Under the pieces are notes generated by a model that saw nothing but the letters and a program-made list of their open reading frames with translations, did no database searches and was not told the DNA's origin. A stretch of 64,000 nucleotides of DNA, taken from assembly GCA_903940125.1 (NCBI GenBank), contig CAJAJL010000077.1, forward strand, positions 1 to 64,000. The letters are read 5' to 3'. How positions within the stretch are numbered: position 1 is the first letter of the stretch; every line of letters starts with the position of its first letter. Shown here one piece after another: positions 17,497 through 28,802 of this stretch. Source of the stretch: an uncultured Chlorobiaceae bacterium. Lineage in GTDB: Bacteria; Bacteroidota; Chlorobiia; Chlorobiales; Chlorobiaceae. A program made the position numbers and the translations under genes.

Positions 17497-18114
17497 ATGG
17501 CCATTTCACCCCTGATTTCACGCCATATCCTTCCCTTTACCTTGAAGCTTCTCTATGCAAGCCTCCGGATATCAGTAACTCCTCAGTCGTGGACAATGAA
17601 GCATTCCGATAAAGGAATGATCTTCACCTTCTGGCACGGAAAAATGGTTACCGGCTGGCTTCTAGCCCGGGCACTCTTTCCTGAAAAAACAATAGCCGCA
17701 GTGGTCAGCCGTTCCGAAGACGGACGCACCCTTTCGGATACCCTTGAGCAGCTTGACTTCACCCTTATCAGAGGTTCAAGCTCCAGAGGAGGCGATGAGG
17801 TAAAGCATGCCATGCAGGAGGCACTACAGCGGGCGAGTATTATCGTCCTTACTCCTGACGGGCCAAGAGGACCAGTCTTCCAGTTCAAATACGGCACTTT
17901 AAGGATAGCCTCAAGTAACAGTTATCCACTCATTTTTGCTGAAATCATCTACGAAAAAGCCTGGAAACTTAACAGCTGGGACCAGTTTGAAATCCCCAAG
18001 CCCTTCAGCAAAACGGCAATAACCCTTCACCGTTTTGATCTGCCTGAATTTGAAAGTGAAGAAGAACTTCGCATCTATACAGCAACTCTTTCCAACCGTC
18101 TTGGTCATGAATAA
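17497..18114 (+). CDS. lysophospholipid acyltransferase family protein (DUF374)
   Basis: This 205-residue protein has the DUF374 pattern: FTFWHGKMVTGWLLAR with the His-containing motif, AAVVSRSEDGRTLSDTLEQL, RGSSSRGG, and LTPDGPRGPVFQFKYG. Members transfer acyl groups to lipid A or glycerolipid precursors at the inner membrane. It overlaps lpxK by eight bases, which supports a role in lipopolysaccharide lipid A acylation. The exact acyl acceptor is inferred only. Confidence 0.87.
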   Translation: MAISPLISRHILPFTLKLLYASLRISVTPQSWTMKHSDKGMIFTFWHGKMVTGWLLARALFPEKTIAAVVSRSEDGRTLSDTLEQLDFTLIRGSSSRGGDEVKHAMQEALQRASIIVLTPDGPRGPVFQFKYGTLRIASSNSYPLIFAEIIYEKAWKLNSWDQFEIPKPFSKTAITLHRFDLPEFESEEELRIYTATLSNRLGHE

Positions 18115-19171
18115 CCCGTTTTCTCTCCTGCTCAGGCCTTTCGCTATGCTCTACCTCTCCAACGTGCAGCTTCGTAATAAACTGTTCGATCGGAAACTTT
18201 TCAAATCCTGGAAATCACCAATTCCTGTTGTATCAATCGGAAATCTCTCCGCCGGAGGAACAGGAAAAACCCCTCTCGTTGACTGGGTAGTCAAATACTA
18301 TCTCTCGATCGGCTGCAAACCTGCAATCGTCTCAAGGGGTTACCTGCGCGAATCAAAAGGCGTGCAGCTTGTGTCCGACGGACAAAAGATCATGCTGAGC
18401 AGCAGAGAAGCCGGCGATGAAACCGCCATGCTCGCATGGAACAATCCGGATGCTATTGTTGTCGTATCTGAAAAACGAAAAGACGCTGTATCCTATATCG
18501 CCCATCATTTTGCCAAACGTTTACCCGGAGTTATCATCCTCGACGATGCTTATCAGCACAGGGCAATTGACCGAAACCTCAATATTGCCGTCATCAATAC
18601 AGAAGAACCTTTTACAAAAGCAAAAATGCTGCCTGAAGGACGTCTGAGAGAACCGCTGAAAAATCTTTCAAGAGCCGACCTGATTATACTCAACAAAATC
18701 ACCGATGCCGAAAAAGCCGGTATCATAATGAGGGAACTGGAAAAAACAGGGCGACCTGTCATTAAAGCCCGGGTAAAAACAGGAGAGCTGATCTGCTTTT
18801 CAGGCATCTCTGCATCCTCAGATGAAGCACCTTTATCCAAAAACCTCAATGCACTGGCATTTGCCGGTATTGCATCTCCCGAAAACTTTCTTGAAAGTCT
18901 CCGAAAAGAGGGCGTCACGGTTGCTGCACACCGCTTTTTCCGTGACCATGAACCCTATAGTGCAAAAAAAATAAAAGGGATACGACGGGAAGCCGAAAAA
19001 AAAGGACTGAGCCTGATTACCACCGAAAAAGACTACTTCCGTATGCTCGGACGTCCGGAACTGATCAGCATGATTACCTCAAGACCCTGTTATTACCTGA
19101 AAATCGAAACCGAAATTTTTGAAGGAAAAGAAATACTGCACTCAATGCTGAAAGCCGCTATCAACAAATAA
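18107..19171 (+). CDS. lpxK: tetraacyldisaccharide 4'-kinase
   Basis: LpxK adds the 4'-phosphate to lipid A at the inner membrane. I use the ATG at 18107 (MNNPFSLLLRPF, 354 residues) and not the track start at 18035, because family members start just before the membrane-associated helix and the shorter start overlaps the upstream gene by only eight bases. The P-loop SIGNLSAGGTGKTPLVDW and the conserved VSRGYLRES, VILDDAYQHRAIDR and RLREPL motifs are present. The upstream acyltransferase is a likely pathway partner. Confidence 0.94.
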   Translation: MNNPFSLLLRPFAMLYLSNVQLRNKLFDRKLFKSWKSPIPVVSIGNLSAGGTGKTPLVDWVVKYYLSIGCKPAIVSRGYLRESKGVQLVSDGQKIMLSSREAGDETAMLAWNNPDAIVVVSEKRKDAVSYIAHHFAKRLPGVIILDDAYQHRAIDRNLNIAVINTEEPFTKAKMLPEGRLREPLKNLSRADLIILNKITDAEKAGIIMRELEKTGRPVIKARVKTGELICFSGISASSDEAPLSKNLNALAFAGIASPENFLESLRKEGVTVAAHRFFRDHEPYSAKKIKGIRREAEKKGLSLITTEKDYFRMLGRPELISMITSRPCYYLKIETEIFEGKEILHSMLKAAINK

Positions 19172-19191
19172 AACGACAAGTTCAGTTTCAG

Positions 19192-19734
19192 TCACTCCTT
19201 GATAATTTTTGAAATCGCTTTGAACCGCTCACCTTCGGCCACATGCAATATTTCAAAAACAGCCATTTCGGTACTGGTCAGTGATGCGCCTGCTTTTTCA
19301 ATGCAGCGAATCCCGAGCAACTTGTTCTCTTCGGTTCTGGACGAAACAGCATCTGTTACTAAATGAACATTATAACCAAACTCAAGCAGATCCACCGCTG
19401 TCTGGTAAACGCAAACATGGGTTTCAATGCCTGCAACAAGAATATCATTTCGCTTAAATGAACGAAGCCGCCGCATGAACTCCTCGTTTCCACAACAACT
19501 GAATGAAATTTTTTCAACAGGAACACTATCAGGCAGCAGTTCCCTCAGTGAATCAATGGTATGTCCAAGACCTTTCGGGTACTGCTCAGTCACCATAACA
19601 GGGACTTCAAGATTTGCGCAGGCTCTAATCAGTTTGCTGATGTTGTTTTCCAGAACCGTTGGTTGAAAAACACACTGAGCCAACCTTCCCTGCACATCAA
19701 TAATCAAAAGCAGCGTTCCCTTAGAAGTAATCAT
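19192..19734 (-). CDS. isochorismatase-like cysteine hydrolase
   Basis: This 180-residue alpha/beta hydrolase has the family triad: Asp 13 in LLIIDVQGRL, Lys 75 in VEKISFS, and the nucleophile Cys 108 in VAGIETHVCVYQT. The family includes isochorismatase, nicotinamidase and many uncharacterised hydrolases. No pathway partner is adjacent (lpxK lies convergent downstream), so the substrate is unknown. Confidence 0.9.
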   Translation of the reverse strand: MITSKGTLLLIIDVQGRLAQCVFQPTVLENNISKLIRACANLEVPVMVTEQYPKGLGHTIDSLRELLPDSVPVEKISFSCCGNEEFMRRLRSFKRNDILVAGIETHVCVYQTAVDLLEFGYNVHLVTDAVSSRTEENKLLGIRCIEKAGASLTSTEMAVFEILHVAEGERFKAISKIIKE

Positions 19735-19829
19735 ATCAATATCCTCAATAAAAAATAATTAGATTTAAACAGCACTTATAAAAAAACAACATTAATGTAA
19801 CTTTCAAGATACGTGTTTAAGAGTAATCC

Positions 19830-20336
19830 ATGAATACTGAACCCTCCCAAAAAAGCACAGCAGCATGGGGCAAAAAGGGAGAATACCTCGTTGTACTTCA
19901 GGTCGCGCTATTGTCAGCCTTTATTTTTCTTCCTTTTTACCCCGTCAGTTCAGGTTTTGAACTTATAGAGCCGCTAAGCTTCTTCAGATGGACAACGCTC
20001 ATTGTCTGCTGGGTGATCGCCATCCTTTTCGGCACACTCGGATTGCACCAGATCAAACACTCTCTGACCCCTCTTCCCTACCCGGTCGAACGCAATCAAC
20101 TTGTCACAACAGGAATTTATGCCTTGGTACGTCACCCTCTATACAGCAGTCAGCTTTTTGCGGCTTTTGGATGGTCATTTTTTCACATGAGCCTTTCCCA
20201 TCTTTTAATGACCGGTTCAGGCTTTCTTTTCTTCAGTTATAAAGCCTCAAGGGAAGAGCAGTGGCTGACCGAACGCCATCCAGAGTATGCAGACTACGCC
20301 CGGTACGTTAAAAAATTTATTCCCTATATCTATTGA
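19830..20336 (+). CDS. isoprenylcysteine carboxyl methyltransferase-like membrane protein
   Basis: This 168-residue protein has four or five hydrophobic segments and the ICMT/PEMT signature: VTTGIYALVRHPLYSSQ followed by the C-terminal EEQWLTERHPEYADYARYV, the SAM-binding and active-site elements. Bacterial members methylate isoprenoid, lipid or quinone-type substrates, mostly unknown. It is flanked by unrelated genes. A role in envelope lipid modification is only a guess. Confidence 0.82.
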   Translation: MNTEPSQKSTAAWGKKGEYLVVLQVALLSAFIFLPFYPVSSGFELIEPLSFFRWTTLIVCWVIAILFGTLGLHQIKHSLTPLPYPVERNQLVTTGIYALVRHPLYSSQLFAAFGWSFFHMSLSHLLMTGSGFLFFSYKASREEQWLTERHPEYADYARYVKKFIPYIY

Positions 20337-20357
20337 AAAAAAGCTGATGTACTCAAC

Positions 20358-21239
20358 TTATTCTGATTTGCGATCTTTTTCAAAAGGAACGCCCGCATCC
20401 CGAGGGGCGGAAGCCCTGCCGACAAACCCTGCGAGCACAAAAAGCGTAATCAGATAAGGAAGTGACTGCACAAGCTGGGAAGGAATCAATCCCGTCTGGA
20501 GCCAGATTTCCAGGGATTCAGCAGCAGCAAACATAAGACTCGCAAGAGCGGCACCTCCCGGGGTCCATTTTCCGATAATCATGGCGGCAAGTGCTATATA
20601 ACCACGACCAGCAGACATATTGTCAGTAAAGGTATGCTGCTGAAAAACAAGAAAAGCTCCAGCAAGAGCAGCCAGCATACCGGAAATCAACACACCCGAA
20701 TAACGCATGCGATTGACATTGATTCCTGCACTGTCGGCTGTTTCAGCGCTTTCACCGGTTGCCCGTAGCCGCAGACCATAAGGAGTGTAAAAAAGCAAGA
20801 GATGACCAGCTGCAACTGAAAATACAGCCACATAAAGCAAGGGATCCATAAAAAGAAAAGGGACATCAATTCCTGCAATCCGCTCCGAGTTCATTGAACT
20901 TCCAAACAGCAGACTGAGGCCGAAACGGGTAGCGCCCATAACGAGAATATTGATGGCAATGCCAGCAATAATCTGATCGGCCTTCAATGTAACCGTAATA
21001 AATGCAAAAAGAAGTGCCACACAGAGTCCGCAAAGAAGAGCTAGAAGTACCCCAGTTATCGCTGATCCTGTCTGATACTGACCAAAAGCCGCACCGAAAG
21101 CACCGATGAGAATCATCCCCTCAAGGGCAAGATTAACAACACCTCCCCGCTCCGAAAAGGTAGCCCCGACAGAGGTAAGAGTATATGGCACTGCCAGACG
21201 CACAACTTGCAAAAGAATGACTGCAGGCTCGATTCCCAT
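20358..21239 (-). CDS. ABC transporter permease (nucleoside/sugar type)
   Basis: This 293-residue multi-pass membrane protein belongs to the BPD_transp_2 branch of permeases (YufQ/NupQ-like). It begins VPYTLTSVGATFSERGGVVN and contains LALEGMILIGAFGAAFG, followed by LRATGESAETADSAGINV. In known systems it pairs with a second permease, an ATPase and a substrate-binding lipoprotein. None of these is next to it here, so the rest of the system must be encoded elsewhere. Confidence 0.86.
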   Translation of the reverse strand: MGIEPAVILLQVVRLAVPYTLTSVGATFSERGGVVNLALEGMILIGAFGAAFGQYQTGSAITGVLLALLCGLCVALLFAFITVTLKADQIIAGIAINILVMGATRFGLSLLFGSSMNSERIAGIDVPFLFMDPLLYVAVFSVAAGHLLLFYTPYGLRLRATGESAETADSAGINVNRMRYSGVLISGMLAALAGAFLVFQQHTFTDNMSAGRGYIALAAMIIGKWTPGGAALASLMFAAAESLEIWLQTGLIPSQLVQSLPYLITLFVLAGFVGRASAPRDAGVPFEKDRKSE

Positions 21240-21391
21240 AATTTTTAGGTATGAAATATCCTTTCAGGTAGTTTTTAGAGCCGGTTTTTTTATTAAATTT
21301 CCGTTCATTAACAGTAATAAACTCCACCTGTTTTTTTGCCGCCTGCTCATGTTTTTTATTTTGTAAAGTAAAATAATTACTGCTTAAAATC

Positions 21392-24142
21392 ATGCCAAAA
21401 TCTGAGATTACCATCGAAACGGCTACCAGCAAACAGTACATTTACAATTTCTCAGGAGGGTCTTCTGAAGGTGACGCATCCATGAAAAACCTGCTTGGAG
21501 GCAAAGGGGCCAACCTTGCTGAAATGGCAAATATCGGCCTGCCGGTTCCTCCTGGATTCACCATTTCAACAGAAGTCTGTACGTATTACTACGATAATCA
21601 GAAAAACTACCCAAGAAATCTCTTCGAACAGGATATCCCTGAAGCACTCCACAAAATTGAAGACATTTTAGGAAAAAAATTCGGGGACCCGGAAAACCCC
21701 CTGCTTGTTTCAGTCCGTTCAGGGGCAAGAGCCTCAATGCCCGGCATGATGGATACCATTCTCAATCTTGGTTTGAATGAAAAAACGGTTGCGGGCCTCG
21801 CCAGAAAATCAGGAAACCCCCGATTCGCCTGGGACTGTTACCGCCGTTTTGTGCAGATGTACGGCGATGTCGTCCTTGACCTCAAACCTACCGATAAAAA
21901 ACAGATTGATCCCTTCGAAAAAATACTTGAAGCTAAAAAACACGAACTTGGCATCAAACTCGACACCGAATTTGAAGTTGAAGACCTCCAGGACATCGTT
22001 GCAAAATACAAAACCGCAATCCTTGAAAAAACCGGAAAAGTTTTCCCGGAAGATCCCAACGAACAGCTCATCGGTGCAATCGGTGCTGTCTTCAACAGCT
22101 GGAACAACGAACGGGCCATCGTCTACCGCAAGCTAAATCACATTCCCGGATATTGGGGTACAGCCTGCAACGTTCAAGCCATGGTATTCGGTAACATGGG
22201 AGAAGATTGCGGAACAGGGGTAGCCTTCACTCGAGATGCCGCAACCGGGGACAATATTTTTTATGGTGAATTTCTCATGAACGCTCAGGGTGAAGATGTC
22301 GTAGCCGGTACACGAACTCCTTTGAAAATCGCACAGCTCCAGGCAGAAAACCCCGAAATCTATAGACAGCTCGAAGATATCCGTTCGATTCTGGAGCACC
22401 ACTACCACGACATGATGGACATCGAGTTCACCATTGAGAACAACAAGCTCTTCATGCTTCAGTGCAGAGTCGGCAAAAGAACCGGAATGGCTGCGGTCAA
22501 GATTGCCTATGACATGTACAATGAAAAGCTCATTGATGAAAAAGAGGCTCTCTTACGTATTGAACCCGAACAGCTCAACCAGCTGCTCAGACCTGTTTTC
22601 GACATAAATGAAAAACAGGCCGCCATTTCCGCTGGAAGACTCATTGCTACAGGCCTTAATGCAGGCCCTGGAGCTGCAACCGGAAAAATCTATTTCAACT
22701 CCGTTGATGCTTATGAAGCAGGCAAACGTGGTGAAGCCGTTATTCTTGTCCGCATCGAAACTTCTCCTGAAGATATCAAAGGCATGGCCGCTTCTGAAGG
22801 GATACTCACCGAACGCGGCGGTATGACCTCCCACGCCGCTCTGGTTGCACGTCAAATGGGCAAAGTCTGCGTCGTAGGATGCGGTGCACTTAATATCGAC
22901 TATCAACTGGGAGAAATTCGGGTTCACGGCAACAGCACGGTGCTCCGCGAAGGTGATTACATCTCCATCGACGGCAGTACAGGTGAAGTCATTGCCGGAG
23001 AAGTAGCCACCAAAAACTCTGAAATCATTGAAGTCCTGGTTGATAAGACCCTTAAACCGGAAGATGCACCGACATGGCCTATTTACAAACAGCTTATGGA
23101 ATGGGCAGATAAATACCGCAAGCTCAATATCCGTACCAATGCAGATCAGCCTGACCAGGCTGAAATCGCCATTACGTTTGGCGCAGAAGGTATCGGTCTC
23201 TGCCGCACCGAGCATATGTTCTTTGGAGGAGAGCGGATTGATGCAATGCGAGAAATGATTTTAGCCGACGATATTGAGGGCCGCAGAAAAGCTCTTGAAA
23301 AACTTCTTCCCTATCAGCGTGAAGACTTTTACGGACTTTTCAAAACCATGGGCTCACGTCCTGTCACTATCCGACTTCTTGATCCCCCGCTTCATGAATT
23401 CCTGCCGCACACCGACGGAGAGATCAAAGTTCTTGCAAAAAAAATGGGCAAGTCCTATGAAATTGTAACAAGACTTATAAGCGATCATCACGAATTCAAT
23501 CCCATGCTTGGCCTCCGCGGCTGTCGCCTCGGTATCCTTCACCCTGAAATAACGGTTATGCAGGTTCGGGCAATTATCGAAGCCGCCTGCAGGCTTAAAA
23601 AGGAGGGACTTGAAGTTATCCCTGAAATTATGGTTCCGCTTATAAGCACCGTCAAAGAGCTTGAGATTACCAGTGAAATCATCCACAAAACAGCAAGAAG
23701 CGTCATTGCCGAACAAGGCACAGGTGTTAAATACCTTGTAGGCACCATGATTGAAGTGCCACGTGCAGCCATCACCTCCGACCAGATTGCAACCGCTGCC
23801 GATTTCTTCAGCTATGGCACCAACGACCTTACCCAGATGGCACTTGGTATGAGCCGCGACGACTCAGGTCAGTTCCTGCCGATATACCAGCAGCAGGATA
23901 TTTTTGCCCGCAACCCGTTTGAATCGATCGACAGAGATGGCGTCGGACGCCTGATAAGCATTTCTGCAAAAGAGGGCCGCGGAGTCAAACCGGACCTGAA
24001 ACTCGGCATCTGCGGTGAACATGGCGGTGATCCTTCTACAGTCGAGTTCTGCCACCAGGTAGGGCTCAACTATGTTTCATGCAGCCCCTACAGAGTCCCG
24101 ATTGCACGTCTTGCCGCTGCAAGAGCCGCACTGAAAAGCTGA
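21392..24142 (+). CDS. ppdK: pyruvate, phosphate dikinase
   Basis: This enzyme makes phosphoenolpyruvate from pyruvate, ATP and phosphate, and in green sulfur bacteria links the reductive TCA cycle to gluconeogenesis. The 916-residue protein has the nucleotide-binding N-terminus ([23 protein letters not shown]), the phosphohistidine domain with [18 protein letters not shown] (His near 480), and a PEP-binding barrel ending [16 protein letters not shown] with the catalytic Cys near 873. The length is normal for the bacterial enzyme. A strong terminator follows. Confidence 0.97.
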   Translation: MPKSEITIETATSKQYIYNFSGGSSEGDASMKNLLGGKGANLAEMANIGLPVPPGFTISTEVCTYYYDNQKNYPRNLFEQDIPEALHKIEDILGKKFGDPENPLLVSVRSGARASMPGMMDTILNLGLNEKTVAGLARKSGNPRFAWDCYRRFVQMYGDVVLDLKPTDKKQIDPFEKILEAKKHELGIKLDTEFEVEDLQDIVAKYKTAILEKTGKVFPEDPNEQLIGAIGAVFNSWNNERAIVYRKLNHIPGYWGTACNVQAMVFGNMGEDCGTGVAFTRDAATGDNIFYGEFLMNAQGEDVVAGTRTPLKIAQLQAENPEIYRQLEDIRSILEHHYHDMMDIEFTIENNKLFMLQCRVGKRTGMAAVKIAYDMYNEKLIDEKEALLRIEPEQLNQLLRPVFDINEKQAAISAGRLIATGLNAGPGAATGKIYFNSVDAYEAGKRGEAVILVRIETSPEDIKGMAASEGILTERGGMTSHAALVARQMGKVCVVGCGALNIDYQLGEIRVHGNSTVLREGDYISIDGSTGEVIAGEVATKNSEIIEVLVDKTLKPEDAPTWPIYKQLMEWADKYRKLNIRTNADQPDQAEIAITFGAEGIGLCRTEHMFFGGERIDAMREMILADDIEGRRKALEKLLPYQREDFYGLFKTMGSRPVTIRLLDPPLHEFLPHTDGEIKVLAKKMGKSYEIVTRLISDHHEFNPMLGLRGCRLGILHPEITVMQVRAIIEAACRLKKEGLEVIPEIMVPLISTVKELEITSEIIHKTARSVIAEQGTGVKYLVGTMIEVPRAAITSDQIATAADFFSYGTNDLTQMALGMSRDDSGQFLPIYQQQDIFARNPFESIDRDGVGRLISISAKEGRGVKPDLKLGICGEHGGDPSTVEFCHQVGLNYVSCSPYRVPIARLAAARAALKS

Positions 24143-24167
24143 CCGAACCCTGCAAAAACATTCTATC

Positions 24168-24203
24168 AAATGATAAAGGCGGCTTTGGCCGCCTTTATCA
24201 TTT
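24168..24203. terminator. strong bidirectional hairpin terminator after ppdK
   Basis: A perfect 16-bp stem (AAATGATAAAGGCGGC and its complement) closes a TTTG loop. The outer part is A/T-rich on both sides, giving a U-rich tract in either direction. It ends the ppdK transcript and, read the other way, the transcript of the small minus-strand gene at 24247-24405. Confidence 0.9.
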
Positions 24204-24246
24204 ACTTTCTCCTTATCACTCAGCACTTTTTATTAAGCACTAATTC

Positions 24247-24405
24247 TTACGCTTCCTTTTTCTTGAAGAACATGCAACCGCCTTCGGCAACTACATCCTT
24301 GCCAAAACAAGTGCCTGCTGCCGGATCATCGGTTTTTTGAGTAAAGCTTTGACAATCCTGACACTGTTTTCCTTTTTCGGCTTGCTTCTGGTAAATAATT
24401 TCCAT
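24247..24405 (-). CDS. small four-cysteine protein, HiPIP-like
   Basis: This 52-codon ORF is absent from the track. It starts MEIIYQKQAEKGKQ and has CQDCQSF, GTCFGKDVV and GGCMFFKKKEA. Cysteines at 15, 18, 33 and 44, with Phe and Gly neighbours, follow the order of high-potential iron-sulfur proteins (C-x2-C-x2-F, G-x-C, G-x-x-V, G-x-C-x2-F). It would be an unusually short member, and no signal peptide is visible, whereas many HiPIPs are periplasmic electron carriers. It stops between ppdK's terminator and the uvrA gene. No clear ribosome binding site precedes it. Confidence 0.7.
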   Translation of the reverse strand: MEIIYQKQAEKGKQCQDCQSFTQKTDDPAAGTCFGKDVVAEGGCMFFKKKEA

Positions 24406-24640
24406 ATTGAATGTTGCTTAATGTTTTGCGTTATTTTCAATCTAATTTTAAACCGTATCCAGCCGAAGGCTAAAACCTGACAGCCATCAGACAGATGCCA
24501 CAAATATAAAGCAGAAACATTTTTGACAAAGTTTTTTTCAAAAAAAAATGAAACCATAACCTTTGTCTTACGGTTGAGCTAATCAAAATCATCACAGGTT
24601 TGCTGCTTTGCAGCCATAAAGAAAGAGAGAAATAACTCAC

Positions 24641-27481
24641 ATGGAATTCAGTCATATCAACATCAGGGGAGCAAGAGTTCACAACCTTAAAAATATTTCC
24701 CTTGATATTCCCCGTAACAAATTTGTTGTCATTACCGGACTCTCAGGTTCTGGGAAATCAAGCCTTGCTTTTGATACCATTTATGCCGAAGGACAACGCC
24801 GTTTTATGGAAACGCTTTCACCCTATGCACGGCAGTATATCGGCAGCATTGAACGCCCCGACGTTGATTATATCGAAGGACTTTCACCAGTAATCTCCAT
24901 CGACCAGAAAAGCACAAACCGCTCACCCCGCTCAACAGTTGGAACAATAACTGAAATTCACGACTTTATCCGGCTGCTCTATGCGAAAGCAGGACGACGC
25001 TATGACCCCGTCACCGGGCAGATGCTGCAACAGCAAAGTGAAGAAAGCATTGCTGAGGCTATTCTCGCTCTGCCGCATGGCACCAAAATCCAGATACTCT
25101 CCCCTCTGGTATCCGGACGCAAAGGCCACTACCGCGAACTTTTTGAACGATTGCTGCTCAAAGGCTTTCTGCGCGTCCGCATTGACGGACAATACCGGGA
25201 AATGGAAAAAAACATGCAGATTGAGCGTTATAAAAGCCACTCTATTGAACTTGTCATTGACGGTATCGTTATCGGCCCTGACTGTGATGAACGTTTGAAG
25301 AATGCGCTGAAACTTGCAATCGGCATGTCAGAGCACAAGTCATCGGTCATATGCGACCCCGTTGAAAGTGAGCTTAAAGAACTGATCTTCAGTACACGCT
25401 ATGCCTATTCTGACGGATCCGTACCGGTTGATACGCTTGCCCCGAACCACTTCAGTTTCAACTCTCCCTATGGCGCATGCCCGGAGTGTAACGGCCTCGG
25501 TGAACTGATGCAGCTGTCAGGTGAGCTGATGATCCCTGATGCAACACTTTCGCTCAATGAAGGAGGCATCGATCCGTTCGGTAAATCCGGAAAACGCAAC
25601 CTCTGGCAGGTGATTAAAGCGATCGCCAGGGAGTTCGACTTCTCCCTCGACACACCAATTGCGGGTATTCCACCACAAGCTCTGGAAATATTGCTTAACG
25701 GATCAGGAAGCCGCACCTTTGACGTCAGCTACAGCTACTCAGGTCACGACACCGTTTACCCACAACCCTTTGCAGGAGCACTCCCCTATGTTGATGAAAT
25801 CCGAAAAAATGCAAGTACACCCAAAGTGCGGGAATGGGCTGAAAGCTATATGATCCGTCAGCCATGTCCGGCATGCAAAGGTGCACGGTTGCGCAAAGAG
25901 AGCCTGCTGGTCAAATTAAATGGTCTTAATATTGCAGAATCCGAAGTACTTCCTCTGCCGGAAGCCCTTGCATTTTTCACCTCTCTTCCAGAACATCTGA
26001 CAGCAAAAGAGCAGCTTGTAGCAACACCGATATTGCACGAAATTCTCAAACGCATTGAATTTCTTCTGAACGTCGGACTCAGCTACCTCTCCCTTGACAG
26101 AAGCTCACAGACACTTTCAGGGGGTGAAGCACAACGTATCAGACTCGCCTCGCAGCTCGGTTCGCAACTCAGCGGTGTCCTCTATGTGCTCGATGAACCA
26201 AGCATCGGACTCCACCAGCGGGACAACCACAAGCTTATCACCTCCCTCAAACGCTTAAGAGACCTCGGCAACACCGTCCTTGTTGTAGAACATGACAAGG
26301 ATACCATGCTAGAAGCCGATGAAATCATTGATCTCGGTCCAGGAGCAGGAGAATACGGCGGAGAAATTGTCGCCCAGGGAACAGCCAGTTCCCTTGACCC
26401 TGACTCACTGACGGCAAAATATCTTTCAGGCACAATGCATGTTTCGTGTGCAAGAGAGGAAAATAATGCAACAGACGAGCAGCAATTCATTCGCCTGAAA
26501 GGATGTCGCGGCAACAACCTCCAAAACATCGACATCACCATTCCACTTCGTTCGCTGGTCAGCATTACCGGTGTCAGCGGATCAGGCAAATCAACAATTA
26601 TCAACGAAACGCTTTTTCCGATTCTTGCGCGTCATTTCTACCGCTCCAAACTGCTTACCTATCCCTATGACAGCATTGAAGGAATCAGTAATATCGACAA
26701 AGTAGTCAACGTCGACCAGTCACCCATCGGGCGAACACCACGATCAAATCCGGCGACCTATACAGGTGCATTTACCTTTATCCGCGACTTCTTTACCCGT
26801 CTGCCTGAAGCGCAAATCAGGGGATACAAAGCCGGTCGGTTCAGCTTTAATGTCAAAGGTGGCCGGTGCGAAGTATGCCAGGGAGCCGGAACCAGGAAAA
26901 TCGAAATGAACTTTCTACCCGACGTCTATGTCCAATGTGAAAACTGTAAGGGAGAACGCTACAATCGCGAAACCCTTCTGGTAAAATACCGTGGGAAGTC
27001 CATTGCCGATGTGCTTGAAATGACCATCACGGAAGCTGCGGAATTCTTTGTCGACTTCCCCCGCATCCTCCGCATCCTCTCCACCATGCAGAGCGTCGGG
27101 CTCGGCTACCTCAAGCTCGGCCAGCCCTCACCCATGCTTTCAGGCGGCGAAGCACAACGCATCAAGCTCTCGTCCGAACTCGCCAAAATACAGACCGGGA
27201 AAACCCTCTACATTCTCGACGAACCAACCACCGGACTGCACTTTCAGGATATACAGCACCTGCTTGAAGTACTCCGGAAACTTGTTGATAAAGGCAACAG
27301 CGTTATTATTATAGAGCACAATCTCGATATTATAAAAAACAGCGACTGGATTATCGATATCGGCCCCGAAGGAGGTTATGAAGGAGGAAAAATAATTGCA
27401 GAAGGCACACCAGTTCAGATTGCCGAAATGAAACATACATACACCGGCACATTCCTTAAAATGGAAATGCAGCAATCTTAG
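24641..27481 (+). CDS. uvrA: excinuclease ABC subunit A
   Basis: UvrA recognises DNA damage in nucleotide excision repair. The 946-residue protein has two ABC ATPase modules: Walker [21 protein letters not shown] near 32 and [15 protein letters not shown] near 645, with signatures [12 protein letters not shown] and [15 protein letters not shown]. Zinc-finger cysteines appear in [25 protein letters not shown] and CENCKGERY. It is complete and of normal length. A GCTGC-TTT-GCAGC hairpin lies in its leader about 25 bases before the start. Confidence 0.97.
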   Translation: MEFSHINIRGARVHNLKNISLDIPRNKFVVITGLSGSGKSSLAFDTIYAEGQRRFMETLSPYARQYIGSIERPDVDYIEGLSPVISIDQKSTNRSPRSTVGTITEIHDFIRLLYAKAGRRYDPVTGQMLQQQSEESIAEAILALPHGTKIQILSPLVSGRKGHYRELFERLLLKGFLRVRIDGQYREMEKNMQIERYKSHSIELVIDGIVIGPDCDERLKNALKLAIGMSEHKSSVICDPVESELKELIFSTRYAYSDGSVPVDTLAPNHFSFNSPYGACPECNGLGELMQLSGELMIPDATLSLNEGGIDPFGKSGKRNLWQVIKAIAREFDFSLDTPIAGIPPQALEILLNGSGSRTFDVSYSYSGHDTVYPQPFAGALPYVDEIRKNASTPKVREWAESYMIRQPCPACKGARLRKESLLVKLNGLNIAESEVLPLPEALAFFTSLPEHLTAKEQLVATPILHEILKRIEFLLNVGLSYLSLDRSSQTLSGGEAQRIRLASQLGSQLSGVLYVLDEPSIGLHQRDNHKLITSLKRLRDLGNTVLVVEHDKDTMLEADEIIDLGPGAGEYGGEIVAQGTASSLDPDSLTAKYLSGTMHVSCAREENNATDEQQFIRLKGCRGNNLQNIDITIPLRSLVSITGVSGSGKSTIINETLFPILARHFYRSKLLTYPYDSIEGISNIDKVVNVDQSPIGRTPRSNPATYTGAFTFIRDFFTRLPEAQIRGYKAGRFSFNVKGGRCEVCQGAGTRKIEMNFLPDVYVQCENCKGERYNRETLLVKYRGKSIADVLEMTITEAAEFFVDFPRILRILSTMQSVGLGYLKLGQPSPMLSGGEAQRIKLSSELAKIQTGKTLYILDEPTTGLHFQDIQHLLEVLRKLVDKGNSVIIIEHNLDIIKNSDWIIDIGPEGGYEGGKIIAEGTPVQIAEMKHTYTGTFLKMEMQQS

Positions 27482-27508
27482 GGGACTGCGTAATCTTACA
27501 CAACCCAA

Positions 27509-28750
27509 TCAGATAAATTCTTCGTAATAATCAAGATCTTTGTGAAAGGTCTCCTCAAGGGCACTTAGAGAAAGAAAGGCCGCCGCAATGCAAATGCCTC
27601 CAACCAGCAAAGCTCCTGTTTCCAGCCCAAAGATACCCCTGCTGAACTGAAATAACATGGTAATCGGCACCACCATACCCCGAACAAGATTCGGCACGGT
27701 CGTCGCAACAGTTGCACGAAGATTGGTACCGAACTGTTCTGCCGCAACGGTCACAAAAATAGCCCAGTAACCACCGGCAAAACCAAGAAGAGCACAAACA
27801 ACGTAAAAAGATTGCGGACTGCTGCTTCCCTGCAGAAAATAGAGTGCAACCGCTCCGACCGTAAGCAGCATGAACAAAAGAATGACCTTCTTCCTGCTCT
27901 TAAAAAGCTGGCTTAACAATCCGCTTGACAGATCACCAAACACCAGACCGAGATAACAATACATAACCGCGTTTCCCGCCGAAACAGGCCCGGTAATGTA
28001 GAGTGCAACCGCAAATTCAGGAGAGAATGTAATGAGCACGCCGACGACAAACCAAATCGGCACCCCGATCATGATGGAATTGAAATAACGTAAGAAGCGA
28101 TTCCGGTCGGTAAACAAAGCAAGCATATTGCCACGGCTGATACCGGATTTTTCCTCCATTGCCTTAAACATCCCCGACTCAGCAACCTTTACACGGGCCA
28201 GCAGAAGTAAAAGGCCGAGGCCTCCTCCAATAAAAAAAGCATTATGCCACTCATAGGTATTTGCGACAACGTTGGCAAGAATAGCACCCGAAACTCCTAT
28301 AGAAGCAACGAGCATTGTCCCGTAGCCGCGTATTTTGGTGTGGAGCACCTCCGATACAAGCGTAATACCCGCACCAAGTTCGCCGGCAAGACCAACACCT
28401 GCAATAAACCGCAAGAGTGCGTAGGCAGGAAGAGATGAGACAAAGCCATTGGCGATATTGGCAAGTGAATAAAGCAGAATCGAGGCAAACATAATTTTCA
28501 GGCGGCCTTTTTTGTCGCCAAGCCAACCCCAGAGAATGCCACCAGACAACATTCCGATCATCTGCATATTGAGCAGAAAAACACCGTAATCGATCAGTTC
28601 CTTCCCCGAAAGCCCGAACGACTTCAGACTCGGCACTCTGACGATGCTGAACAGCACCAGATCATAAATATCGACAAAGTATCCAAGAGCCGCCACAATG
28701 ACAGGGAGACTGAAAATATCGCGTACCGACGCATGCTCCATACGATCCAC
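27509..28750 (-). CDS. major facilitator superfamily transporter
   Basis: This 413-residue, 12-segment permease has the MFS loop 2-3 motif GWLGDKKGRLKIM and the SV2/sugar-porter style LLRFIAGVGLAGELGAGITLVSE. It resembles metabolite:proton symporters. The substrate cannot be read from the sequence. It lies directly downstream of the UpxY-like antiterminator on the same strand, separated by 52 bases, so it may be in that transcript. Confidence 0.88.
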   Translation of the reverse strand: MDRMEHASVRDIFSLPVIVAALGYFVDIYDLVLFSIVRVPSLKSFGLSGKELIDYGVFLLNMQMIGMLSGGILWGWLGDKKGRLKIMFASILLYSLANIANGFVSSLPAYALLRFIAGVGLAGELGAGITLVSEVLHTKIRGYGTMLVASIGVSGAILANVVANTYEWHNAFFIGGGLGLLLLLARVKVAESGMFKAMEEKSGISRGNMLALFTDRNRFLRYFNSIMIGVPIWFVVGVLITFSPEFAVALYITGPVSAGNAVMYCYLGLVFGDLSSGLLSQLFKSRKKVILLFMLLTVGAVALYFLQGSSSPQSFYVVCALLGFAGGYWAIFVTVAAEQFGTNLRATVATTVPNLVRGMVVPITMLFQFSRGIFGLETGALLVGGICIAAAFLSLSALEETFHKDLDYYEEFI

Positions 28751-28802
28751 AAAAACCTCCCAGACGGTTTAATACTTTCAGCATCTTCCTTCAAACGCGC
28801 AA

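Noticed and set aside
22553-23215. 220-codon antisense ORF inside ppdK
   Set aside because: It lies fully within a strongly supported gene on the other strand, shows no domain, and follows the codon-position pattern of a shadow frame.
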